Both the position numbers and the translations under genes were made by a program. Positions 8,106-16,755 of a stretch of DNA of 64,000 nucleotides are shown here, piece by piece; the stretch's first letter is position 1; each line of letters starts with the position of its first letter. This stretch comes from Microbacteriaceae bacterium (GTDB taxonomy: Bacteria > Actinomycetota > Actinomycetes > Actinomycetales > Microbacteriaceae): contig CANGDL010000002.1 of NCBI GenBank assembly GCA_947452675.1, positions 62,001 to 126,000 on the forward strand, read 5' to 3'. Below the pieces are notes generated by a model, which was given only the letters and a program-made list of their open reading frames with translations, did not search any database and was not told where the DNA came from.

Positions 8106-8912
8106 ATGTCAAAAACTCTGATTCGCAAATATGTGGCAATCGGAGATTCACTCTCCGAAGGCCTAGGCGACTGGGGATTCGAACATGGACGAGAGGGTTG
8201 TGGCTGGACTGATCGCCTAGCCGCACTACTCGGCCAAGAGGCAGCCGTTTACGGTCAAGATTTTGAGTATGCCAACCTTGCTATCCGAGGCAGCAAGATG
8301 CTCGACATTCTCACCGCGCAGCTCGAGGATGCCCTGGCCATGAAACCCGATCTAGTGACCATTATGGCCGGTTCAAACGACCTAATGAAACCTCGAAGCC
8401 AGCATCCGGCACTGCGGGCATTGCTTCGAGGCGCGATCTCTCGCCTACTTGCTTCGGGCTGCCAGGTTGTCGTAGCTAACACCATAAATCCCTTGCACCT
8501 CAAAGTCTTTAGCAAGCTAGCCAAGCGGGCCGAAAGCATGACCCGGCTAATAGAAGAAACTGCAGCCGAGTATGGCGTCCCGGTGCTAGATGTTTTCAGA
8601 ATCGAAAAGTTCAACGACCTCTGTTTCTGGGCCGAAGACATGGTGCACTTCTCGGGTTATGGGCACACGCGCATTGCCAACAAGGCCGCAGAGCTCCTGC
8701 AGCTTTCACACCGATTCGAAGAAGAGGAAGAGTTCGAAATGCTCGGACCCGGCCGCAACTTCTTTGAAACCATTCGATGGGTTTGGGTTTATGTTCTACC
8801 GTTTATTGGCCGCCGTCTGCGCGGGGCTTCATCGGGCGATGGGCTCGAGCCAAAATATCCACACTGGACAAACTATTCCGATGATGAGTGGCCGCAACTC
8901 TACGCAGCTTAG
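8106..8912 (+). CDS. SGNH/GDSL-family hydrolase
   Basis: A 268-residue esterase-like protein with the SGNH blocks: nucleophile Ser15 in AIGDSLSEGLGD (block I), AGSNDLMKP with the oxyanion Asn (block III) and DMVHFSGYGHTRIA carrying the Asp/His pair (block V). Members hydrolyse acyl or acetyl esters on lipids or glycans. There is no signal peptide at the N-terminus; a hydrophobic stretch around WVWVYVLPFIGRRL near the C-terminus might touch the membrane. It begins 15 bp after ugd and may be co-transcribed. The substrate cannot be assigned. Confidence 0.88.
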   Translation: MSKTLIRKYVAIGDSLSEGLGDWGFEHGREGCGWTDRLAALLGQEAAVYGQDFEYANLAIRGSKMLDILTAQLEDALAMKPDLVTIMAGSNDLMKPRSQHPALRALLRGAISRLLASGCQVVVANTINPLHLKVFSKLAKRAESMTRLIEETAAEYGVPVLDVFRIEKFNDLCFWAEDMVHFSGYGHTRIANKAAELLQLSHRFEEEEEFEMLGPGRNFFETIRWVWVYVLPFIGRRLRGASSGDGLEPKYPHWTNYSDDEWPQLYAA

Positions 8913-8972
8913 GTAACTCGGTCGCGGCAACCCTGGTCGCCCCTGCCCGAGCGGCCCCGAACCCAAAAGACT

Positions 8973-9593
8973 CTAGTTAGCGCGGTTCTGCTTAATTCGC
9001 TCTCGCAAAAGCTCAATTGGCAAAGGCAGCGAGGACATGATTACGAAGCCGAGCACAAAAAACTCAACGTGATCTTTCACGAACGGAATGTGACCGAGCA
9101 AGAATCCCGCGGTCATCACCCCAACGACCCAGGCGAATCCACCGATAATGTTGAGCCTCAAGAAGCGCCTCGAATCAAAATTAGTCATAGCAACCAGCAT
9201 CGGAATCAAAGCCCGCAGAATCGGCACGAATCTCGCCAGCACAATCGCTCGTGCCCCATAGCGCGTAAAGAAGGACTCGGTTCGCTCGATAGTTTTGTGA
9301 TTGAAAATCCAGCCATCCTTGCGCTTGAATAAGCGCGGACCAGTCTTTCGCCCGACAAAATAGCCAACTTGCGACCCGGCGATAGCGGCCACCGTCACGA
9401 TCAACAGGGCCGCCGCAATCGGATAGCTAGTGAGCCAGGTGCCCAGTGCCAGCCCAAGGATGAACAGCAGTGAATCTCCTGGCAAAAATGAGCCGAGGAT
9501 AGTGGCGGTCTCGAAAAATATGATTGCCGCGACGCCAATAACAGCAAGGTTTCCTAGGTTGCTGATGATGGTTTGCGCATCAAGCCAGTTCAC
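8973..9593 (-). CDS. DedA-family membrane protein (VTT domain)
   Basis: A 206-residue membrane protein with the DedA hallmarks: FFETATILGSFLPGDSLLFILGLALG near residue 30, GSQVGYFVGRKTGPRLF, and the Arg-containing RFVPILRALIPMLVAMTNFDSRRF re-entrant segment near residue 120. Several DedA proteins recycle the lipid carrier undecaprenyl phosphate or flip other lipids at the inner membrane; which applies here is unknown. Its start overlaps the end of the upstream glycosyltransferase gene by 4 bp, so the two form an operon, fitting a shared role in envelope glycan or lipid metabolism. Confidence 0.92.
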   Translation of the reverse strand: MNWLDAQTIISNLGNLAVIGVAAIIFFETATILGSFLPGDSLLFILGLALGTWLTSYPIAAALLIVTVAAIAGSQVGYFVGRKTGPRLFKRKDGWIFNHKTIERTESFFTRYGARAIVLARFVPILRALIPMLVAMTNFDSRRFLRLNIIGGFAWVVGVMTAGFLLGHIPFVKDHVEFFVLGFVIMSSLPLPIELLRERIKQNRAN

Positions 9594-10720
9594 GCCTTCT
9601 TGGCCTTTTGCTCGGCTATCGCAGTTTGATAGTGCTGCATCAACTTGTCGTTATTGCGTTCCCAGGTTCTACCCAAAACAGATTCACGAGCCTGTTTCGC
9701 GATTCGCTTGCGGAGCGTTGGATCTTCGAGCAGTTTCAACAAACTCTCACGATAAGGGCGCGGTTCATCCGGATTCACCAAGAGGCCGGTGATACCGTGC
9801 TCAATAAGGTGCACCGGCCCGCCGCGCGCCGGAGCAATGACAGGCAACTCGCTTGCCTGGGCTTCTTGGATGGTCTGCCCGAATGTCTCTTCGGTTCCAA
9901 AGTGAACAAAAACATCGAGAGTTGCATAGGCGTTTGCCAAGGCTTCGCCCTCGAGACGCCCGGTAAAGCTCACCGGCCTTCCGGCAAATTTCTCTTCGAG
10001 CGCCGCGCGTTCCGGGCCATCGCCAACCACTAAGAAGTCGACACCTTGCACCCCAAAGAGTTCGGCCATTCTTGAAACCTGTTTTTCGGCTGCCAAGCGA
10101 CCAACGAAGCCAACCAAGAGGTTGCCGGGCCGAACATACTTGGCTCGAAGCGCCTGAACCTCGAGTGTCTGTTTGCGATCTGGTCGATAAGCATTTAGGT
10201 CGATGCCACGGCCCCAGACATCGACCTTGCCGGCGTTGATCGCCGTTAGATTTGCCGCCGACTCTGGGGTGGGTGCGAGGGTGAGAGATGCCTGGCGGTG
10301 GATGCTGGCGACGAACTCGTCGACCGCGGGTTTGAGCAGGTCAAGGTTGTAGCGCTGGAGATAGCCAGAAATATCGGTCTGATAGATGGCAATTGCCGGG
10401 ATGTTTTGGCGCCTAGCAACCCTGAGTGCTTGCCGGCCGAGAGCGAATGGCGCTGCAACGTGAATGACGTCGGGTTTGAATTCCTTGAAAATTCGCTGCA
10501 TCGCCAAAAGCGGCAACGCCACCGGAAACTGCTTAAAGTGAAAGTGCTTGGTCTTGATAACCCGAAAACCCAGGTGGCTGTCAACCGGCGAGGTTGGAGC
10601 GATGATCAAGGCCTCGTGACCCTGTTCGTGAAGGGTGTCAAGCACGCGCAAAACGGAGTTGGTCACGCCATTCAACGATGGCAAAAAAGACTCGGTGACG
10701 ATTACAACCCGCTTTTTCAT
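9590..10720 (-). CDS. mgtA: GT4 glycosyltransferase, MgtA/PimB-like mannosyltransferase
   Basis: A 376-residue GT-B glycosyltransferase. The N-terminal VTESFLPSLNGVTNSVLRVLDTL, the central LVGFVGRLAAEKQVSRMAELFG and the C-terminal FGQTIQEAQASELPVIAPARGGPVHLIEHG, with the E-x7-E nucleotide-sugar motif, match the family of GDP-mannose-dependent alpha-mannosyltransferases that act on phosphatidylinositol or glucuronosyl-diacylglycerol lipids in actinobacteria. It faces the cytosol at the membrane. The ATG has no Shine-Dalgarno sequence but TATTCT lies six bases upstream. Followed by DedA with a 4 bp overlap. The symbol is by family resemblance; acceptor specificity is not proven. Confidence 0.82.
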   Translation of the reverse strand: MKKRVVIVTESFLPSLNGVTNSVLRVLDTLHEQGHEALIIAPTSPVDSHLGFRVIKTKHFHFKQFPVALPLLAMQRIFKEFKPDVIHVAAPFALGRQALRVARRQNIPAIAIYQTDISGYLQRYNLDLLKPAVDEFVASIHRQASLTLAPTPESAANLTAINAGKVDVWGRGIDLNAYRPDRKQTLEVQALRAKYVRPGNLLVGFVGRLAAEKQVSRMAELFGVQGVDFLVVGDGPERAALEEKFAGRPVSFTGRLEGEALANAYATLDVFVHFGTEETFGQTIQEAQASELPVIAPARGGPVHLIEHGITGLLVNPDEPRPYRESLLKLLEDPTLRKRIAKQARESVLGRTWERNNDKLMQHYQTAIAEQKAKKA

Positions 10721-10726
10721 GTGTTC

Positions 10727-10732
10727 AGAATA
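10727..10732 (-). promoter_or_regulatory. Putative -10 box (TATTCT) for the glycosyltransferase-dedA operon
   Basis: Minus-strand TATTCT followed by six bases (GAACAC) and the ATG of the glycosyltransferase gene; no Shine-Dalgarno sequence, suggesting a leaderless mRNA. Confidence 0.45.
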
Positions 10733-10768
10733 AGAAATCCGGGTTAGCGGTTGATAAACCGACGCGAA

Positions 10769-11578
10769 CTACTTGGCAAACAGATTTATGAAGCCGTCTG
10801 TGGCAGCCAGGTTTCCATCGGCATAGACAAAAAGAGCCTCAAGGTCGTCAATGCGATTTAGGTGAGCAATGGCTCGCTCACCTTCGGCAAAGGCTGCAGT
10901 TGCCCAAACATCTGCAGTGACTAGGTCGCGCGCGATAACGCTTACCTGAACAAAATCTTGATTTGGTGCAAGCCCTACGGCCTTTGGGTTCCAGATGTGG
11001 TTTCCCCGTTCGGCGGAACCGCTGGTTGCCATCGCCCTGAAAGTTGTTCGGTGGAGATCAACCACGGTCAACACTCCAGCCTCAGGCGCAGCGATTGAAA
11101 TTGGCTTGCTGATACCCATGCGCCAGTCAATCGCCTCGGTCACACCATCAGAAATCATGATGTCTCCGCCGGCATTCAAGGTGAAATCTGTGATTCCCTG
11201 TTCAAGCACGTATTCCGCCGCACGCTCGGCCGCCCAAGTTTTCACAAGACCGGATGGGTCGAACGTGTGCTCAGATGTGAAGGCACTGAACCAGCCATCC
11301 GTGGTTTTTTCCCACTGTTCGCAGGCGTTCCAAATCTCATCCACCACCGGCGGGCACGCGGCAACCGAGGTCTCGCCTCGAGCGAGTCTTGAAAGTGGTG
11401 ACTCAGGCTTATAGAGACTAAAAATTCGATCGGCCTCGTGGAGGATCGCGCACGCTTGGTTCAAGACAATCGAGGTATCGCTGTCGCTCAGCGAACTGCG
11501 GCCGTGAAAGCTGAAGCCCGTGCCCATAGCAAGCTCGATGTGCTCGAACTGTTTTGGTTGGTGGCTGACTTCGGTCAT
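10769..11578 (-). CDS. apbE: FAD:protein FMN transferase (ApbE)
   Basis: A 269-residue enzyme that moves FMN from FAD onto a threonine of target proteins through a phosphoester bond. Typical ApbE segments are GTGFSFHGR near the start, FDPSGLVKTWAAERAAEYVLEQG in the middle, NAGGDIMISDG, and the Mg/FAD site region SGSAERGNHIWNPKA. There is no obvious export signal, so it may act on its substrates before or around secretion, although many homologues act outside. It is the last gene of an operon with two FMN-binding proteins and a flavin reductase-like membrane protein; its start touches the stop of the preceding gene. Confidence 0.92.
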   Translation of the reverse strand: MTEVSHQPKQFEHIELAMGTGFSFHGRSSLSDSDTSIVLNQACAILHEADRIFSLYKPESPLSRLARGETSVAACPPVVDEIWNACEQWEKTTDGWFSAFTSEHTFDPSGLVKTWAAERAAEYVLEQGITDFTLNAGGDIMISDGVTEAIDWRMGISKPISIAAPEAGVLTVVDLHRTTFRAMATSGSAERGNHIWNPKAVGLAPNQDFVQVSVIARDLVTADVWATAAFAEGERAIAHLNRIDDLEALFVYADGNLAATDGFINLFAK

Positions 11579-12033
11579 TAGCCCAACTTAGTGATTGCGC
11601 TGGCTAGCGCAGATTTAAAGGCGTCGGTCGTGTAGGTTGCGCCACCTAGGTTTGCGAAGTTTGTGCTCTGAGCCTTGATCGCATACTGAACCAAGTATGG
11701 AAATGCCTGGTCGCGACCATTGCTGGCCGTCGATTGGCCCACGTCGATTGCCGAAATTTTGCCGTTCTTGCGGGTTACCGAAAGTTGAATGGTGCCGAAT
11801 TGATAAGGAACCGGGTCACTGGTGACGGTCTTGTTCGGCTTAGCGGCGCCTCCAGTTTTGGTGCCGATTGGGGTAACCGCGATGGTTGAGGTGGTCGCCG
11901 GGTTTAGGTGGTTATTGACCAACAGACCGCCGGCAATGCTCAACACGCTAAAAACAGTTGCGCCGAGCTTCCACTTGCGTTTGCTTGGTAAAACCGCGTT
12001 TGTGTATGGGCTGTTGCCGCTAGAACTTTGCAA
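11578..12033 (-). CDS. FMN-binding-domain protein, membrane-anchored (second copy)
   Basis: A 151-residue protein: an N-terminal membrane anchor or signal (KRKWKLGATVFSVLSIAGGLLVN), a short Thr-rich linker, then an FMN_bind domain ending in NLGGATYTTDAFKSAL, whose first Thr is the expected ApbE flavinylation site. The ORF track starts at 12273, deep inside the upstream gene; I place the start at TTG 12033 because GGAG lies seven bases before it and the residues upstream are shadow sequence. It overlaps the first FMN-binding gene by 14 bp. The domain is nearly the same as the neighbouring copy, pointing to tandem duplication. Confidence 0.8.
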   Translation of the reverse strand: MQSSSGNSPYTNAVLPSKRKWKLGATVFSVLSIAGGLLVNNHLNPATTSTIAVTPIGTKTGGAAKPNKTVTSDPVPYQFGTIQLSVTRKNGKISAIDVGQSTASNGRDQAFPYLVQYAIKAQSTNFANLGGATYTTDAFKSALASAITKLG

Positions 12034-12712
12034 GTGCTGACTCCAGAGACTGCTTGAACGCATCGGTGGTGAAGGTTGCGCCACCAAGGTTGCCGAAGCT
12101 TGAACCATTGGCCTGCACTGCATATTGAACCAGGTATGGGAAAGCGCCTTGGCGGCCTCCGCTCGCCCCTGCCTGAAGCAGGTTGACCGCGGTGATCTTG
12201 CCGTTGGCCTTAGTGACCGATACTTGCACCGTTCCATACCGGTAAGAGATGGATGAGCCGTTCTTGGTGACACTTGCCGAAGCGGCTGGTGCGGCTGGCG
12301 TGGAGACCGGAGCTGGGGATGTCACTGCTGGCGACGCAGCCGATGTTGTTGGCTTTGTGCCGCTGGCGCTGTTTGAACCGGTGTTTGTCGATTTGGTGGT
12401 TTTGGTATGGGTAGTCGATTTGGTTTTTGACGTTGCAGCCGATGCCGCTGGGGTTGAGGAGGTGACTGGCGTGGTTGAGCTGGTTGGCGTAGAAGAATCG
12501 ACGGGCGCACTAGTGTTCAGGCTCTCCGAACCTGCAGAAGTGCCAGCAGGAATTGCCGAAGTGCCTGCCGAGCCAGCCCCTGCTCCAGTTGTAAGTGGCG
12601 AAGCTGCAGCCGAAAAACCTGAGCTGATTTGGGCTGCTTGGCCGGCCTGATAACCCGCTGCGACAAGACCCAGCGAAAGAATACTAATGAATGACTTGGT
12701 ACCTTTTCTCAC
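12020..12712 (-). CDS. FMN-binding-domain protein with long Ser/Thr/Ala-rich linker
   Basis: A 230-residue exported protein. After the GTG start (KGTKSFISILSLGLVAAGYQAGQAAQ, a signal peptide or anchor) come about 115 residues of Ser/Thr/Ala/Pro-rich low-complexity linker and a C-terminal FMN_bind domain with the NLGGATFTTDAFKQSL flavinylation motif. The ORF track start at 12805 lies inside the reductase gene; GTG 12712 overlaps the reductase TGA by 4 bp and has GAGGAG eight bases upstream. The likely job is to carry electrons outside the membrane between the reductase and the second FMN protein or an outside acceptor. Confidence 0.82.
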   Translation of the reverse strand: MRKGTKSFISILSLGLVAAGYQAGQAAQISSGFSAAASPLTTGAGAGSAGTSAIPAGTSAGSESLNTSAPVDSSTPTSSTTPVTSSTPAASAATSKTKSTTHTKTTKSTNTGSNSASGTKPTTSAASPAVTSPAPVSTPAAPAASASVTKNGSSISYRYGTVQVSVTKANGKITAVNLLQAGASGGRQGAFPYLVQYAVQANGSSFGNLGGATFTTDAFKQSLESALAKF

Positions 12713-14118
12713 CAGGCGAACTCCTCTGCATGCACCTGGTTTGCTGGGGTTCCAGCGCGAAGCACACTCTTTTCTACGTTGTGCGTCCAACCAGTAGGGC
12801 CACAAATAAATACATCTGAATCAACAATCTTTGGTGCGATGTCAGCCAAACGAACCTGGTCTGAGCGACCCGTGCCGTCGGCGTTCATCCAAGATGAATG
12901 GTTGGCGCGAGGGCCATCCATGATCTCAAGCTTGAAACCGCGGTGGCGGCAAAGCACCTGGATCTCTTCGAGCAGAGCAGCGTCGGCACGATTGCGAAGG
13001 CGATAAATCACAGTCACATCGCCTGGACGAGCGGCCATCGACTCGGCCAGTGCTCGAATCGGCGGAATGCCGATTCCCGAAGCCACCAAGACAACCTTTT
13101 CTTTGGTGCGGCGCTCTTCGGTGAAGACACCGTATGGGCCCTCGAGCAAAACCGGGGTTCCAGGCTTGATGTGCTGAAGCAATCCGGTGTCATCGCCGCG
13201 GCGACCAATTGTGAAGCGCACGAAACGTGAGTTTGGTGCCGCCGAGATTGAGAATGGGTGAGGGCGCCACCACTGGGTTGGGGTCAGCACACGAAGCATG
13301 TAAAACTGGCCTGCCTTTCCCCCCAGTTTGGCGACGTTCTTTCCGGATAGATAAATGGACGAGCTATCGCTCGAAGCAGGAACAACCGACTGAACCTTGA
13401 GGCCAACCACGAAGTGGCGAAGCAGCGGTGCAAGAACCCGATACCAAGCCAAGTTGAAGACGACGAATAGATAAAGAGTGACCCAGAAAACGGTCTGAAC
13501 TGGTTTTCCATGGATGTCGCTGCCGGTTGAGAACTGGTGAGGAACCGCTGCAAGAACAGCGACGTAAGACATGATGTGAACGATGTACCACGCCTCATAG
13601 CTCATCTTGCGACGAGCAAAGTTGAGCGAGGTGACGACTACGGCAATCATCAGCGCGAGGCCGATGGTTGCTGTCCACATGTCTGGCACGTTGAAGAAAA
13701 GGTTCACCATTTCTGAGACCAGATTCTTGCCATCGGTGATTGCGAAGCTGGTAAGCGAAGCCAAGAAGTGGACAACCACAAAGTAGAGCACCGGTTTGCC
13801 AAGCTTTTTGTGGGCAAGGGTAGCGCGGTCGTGACCATAGAATTTGTCGATCCATGGCACACGGGCAATCAAAAGCATGTGGATTAGCAAAAGGTCTGTG
13901 CCGACCAATGCGGTTAGACGACTGACAGCGTTCAGTGCACTCGGCACATCATGTATGCCCTTTAGGCCGCCATCGATCAAAAACATCAGGGTTACAGCGA
14001 GAACGCTTCCCCACGCAATCGCCTCAATAACATCTTGAGCGCGCTTTAGACGTAGGAATTTCTTGTAGCCCAAACGGACCTTGCCCGTTGGCTTCACGAA
14101 AGTTACCTGGTTTGTCAT
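12709..14118 (-). CDS. Ferric-reductase-like membrane flavoprotein (FAD/NAD(P)H domain)
   Basis: A 469-residue protein with about six N-terminal membrane helices (ferric reductase-like domain, including histidines such as HMLLIARVPW and HIMSYVAVLAAVPHQFS that may bind haem), then a ferredoxin-reductase-type half: FAD-binding HPFSISAAPNSRFVRFTIGRRGDDTG and NAD(P)-binding VLVASGIGIPPIRALAE and VFICGPTGW. It would pass electrons from cytosolic NAD(P)H across the membrane. It heads the operon reductase, two FMN-binding proteins, ApbE, which matches known extracytosolic flavin-transfer systems. The final acceptor (iron, a respiratory or a repair partner) is not shown by the sequence. Confidence 0.88.
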   Translation of the reverse strand: MTNQVTFVKPTGKVRLGYKKFLRLKRAQDVIEAIAWGSVLAVTLMFLIDGGLKGIHDVPSALNAVSRLTALVGTDLLLIHMLLIARVPWIDKFYGHDRATLAHKKLGKPVLYFVVVHFLASLTSFAITDGKNLVSEMVNLFFNVPDMWTATIGLALMIAVVVTSLNFARRKMSYEAWYIVHIMSYVAVLAAVPHQFSTGSDIHGKPVQTVFWVTLYLFVVFNLAWYRVLAPLLRHFVVGLKVQSVVPASSDSSSIYLSGKNVAKLGGKAGQFYMLRVLTPTQWWRPHPFSISAAPNSRFVRFTIGRRGDDTGLLQHIKPGTPVLLEGPYGVFTEERRTKEKVVLVASGIGIPPIRALAESMAARPGDVTVIYRLRNRADAALLEEIQVLCRHRGFKLEIMDGPRANHSSWMNADGTGRSDQVRLADIAPKIVDSDVFICGPTGWTHNVEKSVLRAGTPANQVHAEEFAW

Positions 14119-14182
14119 GTCTTCAGTTTTGCGGGCTTACTTGGGAGTTTCCTGTGAACTAACTGCGAACAGAGTGTAAATC

Positions 14183-14731
14183 TCACCAAGTACTTGGCGC
14201 AGGCTCCTTGCCCTTAGGCAATGCCGAGTCTGCGGCCCACCTCTTTACCCATTCGGGTAATACCGGAACCGGACCATACCAGTCATGGGTTACTTCTAGA
14301 ACTTCGGCCGGCGTGACGATTCCGCGAGATTTCTTCAAGAAACGGATTCGCACGATTCCCTGGGTATAAATCTCTCCGTTGACTACCATTCGCTGATCGA
14401 AATAAAAGGCCTGATCATCCCAGCCGATAACCTTCGACTCCATACCGAACTTCTGCCAAGGCATGAGCGATTTTCTAAAGGTGATGGTTTCGGCGACCAC
14501 CACCGGATACCAGCCAAGCTTCTTCCAATGAGTCCAGGTGCCCGAACGAAGTGCCAGGTCATACCTGCTCAAATCGAAAAGAACCGGGAACTTGCCGTTG
14601 TTCATGTGCTGAAAAACGTCAAGGTCACTTGGCCAAACCCTAAAGTTGCGCTTACCGACATCTGACCAGTGCAACTTATCCCGAAACCGCCAACTGACGA
14701 GTTCATAGAAGAGGCGCAACCAGAGGTTCAT
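14183..14731 (-). CDS. Hotdog-fold thioesterase (THEM6/4HBT_2-like)
   Basis: A 182-residue protein with the acyl-CoA thioesterase-type hotdog fold: RVWPSDLDVFQHMNNGKFPVLFDLSRYDL resembles the D-x-x-x-H-x-N motif of 4-hydroxybenzoyl-CoA thioesterases, followed by the central beta segment ETITFRKSLMPWQKFGMESKVIGWDDQAFYFDQRMV. It probably hydrolyses acyl-CoA in the cytosol; the substrate is unknown. It lies 4 bp behind the M13 peptidase stop codon on the same strand and is probably co-transcribed, though no functional link is evident. Confidence 0.8.
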   Translation of the reverse strand: MNLWLRLFYELVSWRFRDKLHWSDVGKRNFRVWPSDLDVFQHMNNGKFPVLFDLSRYDLALRSGTWTHWKKLGWYPVVVAETITFRKSLMPWQKFGMESKVIGWDDQAFYFDQRMVVNGEIYTQGIVRIRFLKKSRGIVTPAEVLEVTHDWYGPVPVLPEWVKRWAADSALPKGKEPAPSTW

Positions 14732-14735
14732 CGAC

Positions 14736-16694
14736 TTACCAAATCTTGACGCGAAGAGCTGGGTCCAACCAGAGCTTGTCCCCCGGCTTCACATCGAAGG
14801 CATCATAGAAGGCGTCAATGTTGCGAACGATTTGATTGCAGCGGAATTCTGCCGGCGAGTGCGGATCGGTTGCCAGGCGCTGAATCAGAATTTCATCTCG
14901 ACCCTTCGTGCGCCAGGCCTGCGCCCAGCTCATGAAGAGGCGCTGGCGGCCGGTAAGGCCATCGATTACGACATCTTCGTTGTCACCCAACATCATTTCG
15001 TAGGCCTTGAATGCGATTCCCAAACCACCGAGGTCACCAATGTTTTCACCGATTGTGAGCTCACCATTGACCTTGTGCTCATCGGCCAACTGCGAAGGTG
15101 ATAGCTCGTTGTACTGACCGATAAGAGCCCCGGTAAGGTTTTCGAAAGCCTCACGGTCTGCATCAGACCACCAAGACTCGAGCTTGCCGTCGCCGTCATA
15201 CTTGCTGCCCTGGTCGTCGAAACCGTGACCAATTTCATGACCGATCACGCCACCGATGGCACCGAAGTTCACGGCGTCGTCGGTTGAAAGCGAGAAGAAA
15301 GGTGGCTGCAGAATTGCGGCCGGGAACACGATCTCGTTGAAGCCCGGGTTGTAATAAGCGTTTACGGTCTGCGGGGTCATGAACCACTCATCGCGGTCGA
15401 TCGGGCTGCCAATCTTGGCAAGCTCCTTGGCGGCCCCCCAAGCCGCAACGCGGCGGACGTTGCCAACTAGGTCATCACGGCGAATCTCGATTGAGCTATA
15501 GTCCTTCCACTTAACCGGGAAGCCGATCTTTGGGGTGAACTTGTCTAGCTTGGTTAGCGCCTTGACCTTGGTTTCTTCGGTCATCCACTCCAACTTGTTG
15601 ATGCTGTCACGGTAGGCCTCGATCAAATAGCTGACCAACTCATCCATACGAGTTTTGGCTTCTGCAGGGAAGTATTTGTCGACATAGATCTTGCCGATTG
15701 CCTCGCCAAGCGAGCCCTCTACCAGCGAGACGGCACGCTTCCAACGCGCGCGGTTCATCGGTGCACCGGTTAACTTGGTTCCATAGAAGTCGAAGCGCTC
15801 GTTCACAAACTCATCGCTCAGAAGGCTTGAGGTGGAGCGAATTACCTGCCAGGCCAACCAAAGCTTGATGGTATCGAGATGTTCGTTGTTCCAAAGCTTG
15901 CCTAGACCTTCGAAGAAGCTTGGCATGCAAACGTTGAGCTCGGCCAAGACCTTGGCGTCAAACTTCGCTGCGGTTAGCCAAATGGTCCAGTCGAAAGTCG
16001 GAGTCAGCGCGTCAAGGTGAGCGCGTGCGGTCAGGTTATAGGTCTTCTCGGCGTCGCGAGTTGCCACATTGTCCCAGTGAATTTTGGCTAGCTCGGTCTC
16101 GAAGTGCATGATCTTGTGCGCTCCGGCGAGCGCCTCATCGTCATCCCAACCAGCAAACGTGAGCATCTGCGCGATGTGAGGCACATATGCGTCACGGATT
16201 TCGGCATGCTTCTCTTCTCGGTAATAGGCCTCGTCCGGAAGCCCCAAGCCGCCCTGAGCGAGGTTGAGAATGTAACGGTCCGGATTGCCCTCGTCGTTGT
16301 CGACCCAAATGCCAAACAGACCTGAAAGGCCTAGGTGCTCATAGGTGCCAAGCAGGTGAGTTGCGTCATCGATTTGACGAACCTGCTCAATAAGTTTTAG
16401 ATCGGCAGCGATGGGAGCGGCGCCGAGTTCGTTCGCGCGGTCCTCATCCAGGAATGATGCATAGAGATCACCGATCTGCTGGCTCACTCCGGCCTGGGGG
16501 TTGGCTGCCGCCTCATCGAGCACCTCGCGAACCGCCGCCTCGGCATCATCTGCGAGCATCGCGAATGCTCCATAAATGGCCTTATCTTCAGGGATGTCCA
16601 CCTCGGCGAACCACTTGCCATTCACGTGTTGGAAGAGGTCATCCTGGGGACGAATGCTTGCGTTGAGTTCGTTGGCGTCGATGCCTGGGTTCAT
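14736..16694 (-). CDS. pepO: M13-family zinc metallopeptidase (PepO/neprilysin-like)
   Basis: A 652-residue oligopeptidase. The zinc-binding HEIGH is near residue 486 (IGHEIGHGFDDQGSKYDGDG), the third ligand and its Asp are in GENIGDLGG, and NAYYNPGFNEIVFPAAILQPPFF is the substrate-cleft signature just before them. The N-terminal segment NPGIDANELNASIRPQDDLFQHVNGKW matches the Peptidase_M13_N start, and no signal peptide is present, so this version is cytosolic. The ORF track begins at 16700, but AGGA abuts that ATG; it is six bases before the ATG at 16694, which I prefer. It degrades short peptides. Confidence 0.92.
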   Translation of the reverse strand: MNPGIDANELNASIRPQDDLFQHVNGKWFAEVDIPEDKAIYGAFAMLADDAEAAVREVLDEAAANPQAGVSQQIGDLYASFLDEDRANELGAAPIAADLKLIEQVRQIDDATHLLGTYEHLGLSGLFGIWVDNDEGNPDRYILNLAQGGLGLPDEAYYREEKHAEIRDAYVPHIAQMLTFAGWDDDEALAGAHKIMHFETELAKIHWDNVATRDAEKTYNLTARAHLDALTPTFDWTIWLTAAKFDAKVLAELNVCMPSFFEGLGKLWNNEHLDTIKLWLAWQVIRSTSSLLSDEFVNERFDFYGTKLTGAPMNRARWKRAVSLVEGSLGEAIGKIYVDKYFPAEAKTRMDELVSYLIEAYRDSINKLEWMTEETKVKALTKLDKFTPKIGFPVKWKDYSSIEIRRDDLVGNVRRVAAWGAAKELAKIGSPIDRDEWFMTPQTVNAYYNPGFNEIVFPAAILQPPFFSLSTDDAVNFGAIGGVIGHEIGHGFDDQGSKYDGDGKLESWWSDADREAFENLTGALIGQYNELSPSQLADEHKVNGELTIGENIGDLGGLGIAFKAYEMMLGDNEDVVIDGLTGRQRLFMSWAQAWRTKGRDEILIQRLATDPHSPAEFRCNQIVRNIDAFYDAFDVKPGDKLWLDPALRVKIW

Positions 16695-16743
16695 GCTCAT
16701 TCCTACATCCTAAATCTCTATTTCGTTCAGAATGGGTCGGGTT

Positions 16744-16749
16744 TAGAAT
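16744..16749 (+). promoter_or_regulatory. Putative -10 box (TAGAAT) for leaderless trhO mRNA
   Basis: TAGAAT, then six bases (GAAACT), then the GTG of the TrhO gene; no Shine-Dalgarno sequence. It lies in the 61 bp between two divergent genes. Confidence 0.5.
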
Positions 16750-16755
16750 GAAACT

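Noticed and set aside
11578-12273. 231-residue ORF as given in the track
   Set aside because: The first 80 codons lie inside the neighbouring FMN-binding gene in another frame and have no domain; the TTG at 12033 has a good GGAG site and begins just before the membrane anchor.
12249-12650. 133-residue plus-strand ORF rich in Val, Glu and Ala
   Set aside because: It is the antisense shadow of the Ser/Thr/Ala-rich linker of the FMN-binding protein; low-complexity linkers give long open antisense frames.
12020-12805. 261-residue ORF as given in the track
   Set aside because: The N-terminal 31 codons overlap the reductase C-terminus; the GTG at 12712 with GAGGAG and a 4 bp overlap is the normal coupled start, followed by a signal peptide.
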